Positions 62,301-64,000 of a stretch of DNA of 64,000 nucleotides are shown in pieces. Numbering within the stretch: the stretch's first letter is position 1; every line of letters starts with the position of its first letter. The stretch lies in assembly GCA_905250885.1 (NCBI GenBank), contig CAJNOQ010000155.1:1-64000 (forward strand). Direction: 5' to 3'. Position numbers and translations under genes: made by a program. The stretch comes from Didymodactylos carnosus (taxonomy: Eukaryota; Rotifera; Eurotatoria; Philodinida; Philodinidae). Below the pieces are notes generated by a model, which searched no databases, had not been told where the DNA came from, and saw nothing but the letters and a program-made list of their open reading frames with translations.

Positions 62301-63560
62301 TCTAATTATCTCAGAGCTTCATTATAGATTTATAAAAATAGATAGGTCACTTGCATTTCAATTTTTGTGACCTTTGGCCTTCACATGACATGAGCGAGAG
62401 AACACATAGATAAAAAATATCGTTAAATTCTGCTATTTTATGCATTATATAAGTAATCTATTTACTAAAAATCACGCTCATGCCTTTTGGCCTAGTAGTC
62501 ATTGAAAGGTCAGAATAGAATGAAACAAAAAAAATAAAGGTATCTTTGATGATCTTATATTTGATAGTTATCTTTGATAAAAAAATAAAGTTATCTTTGG
62601 ATCAAGTTTGTGAAAAAATACAAAATCTACAACTTCTTCACAATACCGGTTACTATGAGAAACGTAACATTGTCTCCCACGAAAATATTCTATAAAAATA
62701 TAATCGTACAAATGCAAAAAAAAAAATGTTTTCTATTTGCACAATATTTAGGGATAAGACAAAGCAAAAACTCACGTTCAACATCGCCATGGATAGTAAA
62801 GCATTTATAGAAAAGATAAAATACTATTAAATCGTGAAGTTTCTCATATAAATCTAACCTGACATAGCATGTGATCCCTTTTGAGACAAGACTAAATACG
62901 GGTTGGCGAACTGAAATTGGTCCCGCCGTCTCATAATCGTTTAGACACAGTTTAGTTCGAAAACGGTATGTATGGGTGGGTAGGAGAGAACAAAAATAGA
63001 ATTTTGTACAGAAAAGTACCTTTTTTGTTTTTAATTTGATTGCTTTCCTGGAGCAAATATCGGTCTGTAATAATAAGAGAGTCATTGAGAATAAGAAGAA
63101 TGAGTAGAGGATATAAGTAAAGTTAGTGCGCCAAGCCCCGAAGAATATTCTCTCATACAGTTATTGCATTGTATAAGAGATAAATAAATCTCAAACACAC
63201 GAAAAGACCAGTAGATCTTGTGTGTCAACGAAAATGAACAAAAAAAAAGTTAGTTCTACATCAGTAAAGGCTAGTGAGCCTTGTGTACAGTGTCGAAACA
63301 TACGAGAACTATAGCTAGTAGGTAAACATGTTCTAGGAAGGTAGAGAATGCTAAATATATTCTGTTTGTATCGAAGTTGAACACTGTTTAAACCCCTTAA
63401 AACTTTCATCCTCTGTTCTCAACTTCGACGGATTTAGATTATAAATTAAATAAAAAATATATTTAGTCAAAGTTTTTCTAAAAGAACGAAAAACAAGAAA
63501 GACTAATAATTACCAAAATATTTATCTGACTAGAATAGAGATCACAAGCTACAATGATCA
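59379..63560. other. Intergenic stretch without a recognised gene
   Basis: This begins directly upstream of the PTP4A start codon, so its proximal part should contain that promoter. The rest is AT-rich, low-complexity DNA with only short frames (up to 131 codons at 62690-63085, minus, Phe/Tyr/Cys-rich and unrecognised). No RNA gene or clear mobile element is seen. Confidence 0.55.
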
Positions 63561-63563
63561 AAA

Positions 63564-64000
63564 TTATTTTATATCTTCACTATCCTCTAATTTTAATTCA
63601 TTATTATCTTCATCATTTATCAATTTTTTATGTTTTTGATTCATTCTTTTCTCACGAGAAAAATTATGCGTTATGGGTAGAATGTCAATTCCATATTTTC
63701 GTTTTCCTGGCATATCAATTAAATTCATCATTGTTGTTGTTGTTGTTGTAGTTGTATTTGTAGGCGAATGATTTGTCGTTATATATTTCATTCTTCTTGT
63801 ATTAAAATAGCTATAAATCGGTTTTGTCAAATAAAAATATTTCAGATAAGTTGATAAACACGAATAAAATTGTTGATTATAAGGTATTGAACAATATGTT
63901 GTTAATATTTTAACTAAATGATTTAGTGAATGACGGGAAGATGATGCTTTATGAAAACGTTGATGTAAGGAATAAAATGTCCGAGTTTGATTCAAATTGA
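63564..64000 (-). CDS. C-terminal part of an unidentified protein (cut by the window edge)
   Basis: An open frame of 143 codons ends at 63564. The first Met in the frame lies 5 nt from the window edge, so the frame probably continues outside. The distal part contains a Thr run, then NLIDMPGKRKYGIDILPITH, and an acidic Asp/Glu/Asn-rich tail. A good splice acceptor (pyrimidine-rich, ending in ATAG) on the minus strand near 63813 suggests that only residues from about YFNTRRMKYI onward may be the last exon, with the upstream frame being intron. The function is unknown. Confidence 0.45.
   Translation of the reverse strand, partial: NLNQTRTFYSLHQRFHKASSSRHSLNHLVKILTTYCSIPYNQQFYSCLSTYLKYFYLTKPIYSYFNTRRMKYITTNHSPTNTTTTTTTTMMNLIDMPGKRKYGIDILPITHNFSREKRMNQKHKKLINDEDNNELKLEDSEDIK

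Noticed and set aside
1-64000. CRISPR arrays, operons, ribosome binding sites, rRNA genes
   Set aside because: The sequence is clearly eukaryotic nuclear DNA with spliced genes. No regularly spaced repeat array or rRNA signature was seen.

Overview
The window is AT-rich nuclear DNA (visibly around 70% A+T) of an invertebrate animal. Genes carry many short GT-AG introns of about 50-80 nt, there are no operons, and the proteins are of animal type. The compact introns, the base composition and the presence of a Penelope-like element with a GIY-YIG endonuclease would fit a bdelloid rotifer (Rotaria- or Adineta-like) or another small spiralian. That placement is inference, because no rRNA or other marker gene is present.

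Layout. (1) 1-2961: no gene seen; one diverged tandem duplication. (2) 2962-3579, minus: a single-ORF acidic/serine-rich protein of unknown function. (3) 3580-8818: AT-rich intergenic DNA with a composite repeat holding a small palindromic MITE. (4) 8819-38892, minus: one complete-looking ryanodine receptor gene, the large Ca2+ release channel of the endoplasmic/sarcoplasmic reticulum. All hallmark domains appear in order, from the N-terminal MIR region to the pore (GGGIGD) and the C-terminal CxxC/H-H zinc site. Most introns are tiny, but about a dozen are expanded to 0.4-1.3 kb, and three of these hold fold-back or TIR elements. (5) 38893-52575: about 13.7 kb without a convincing gene, holding microsatellites, tRNA-related SINE-like repeats, degenerate short repeats, a CpG-motif-rich patch and a fold-back repeat. 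(6) 52576-53352, plus: an intronless animal-type nicotinamidase, preceded by a short broken copy of part of itself. (7) 53353-57557: a broken Penelope-like element interrupted by a degraded mariner element. (8) 57558-59378, minus: a four-exon PRL-type (PTP4A) phosphatase with a CAAX end and a MITE in intron 1. (9) 59379-63560: nothing convincing. (10) 63564-64000, minus: the C-terminal part of an unidentified protein cut by the window edge.

The genes are ordinary host genes and do not form a pathway cluster. The nicotinamidase acts in NAD+ salvage, the ryanodine receptor in Ca2+ release, and PRL in membrane-linked phosphatase signalling and Mg2+-transporter control.

The least explained signal is a recurring kind of non-coding structure: long (about 190-350 bp per arm), 90-97% matched inverted repeats with a 180-370 nt spacer. 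They occur at 17226-17978, 31049-31883 and 50321-51007. Two of them lie in ryanodine receptor introns, where the transcript would fold into a long double-stranded hairpin. A second oddity is a pair of related repeats (near 4841 and 22332) that carry different TA-target elements at what looks like the same TA. A third is the PRL phosphatase, whose active-site loop ends in Arg-Ser instead of the family's usual Arg-Ala.
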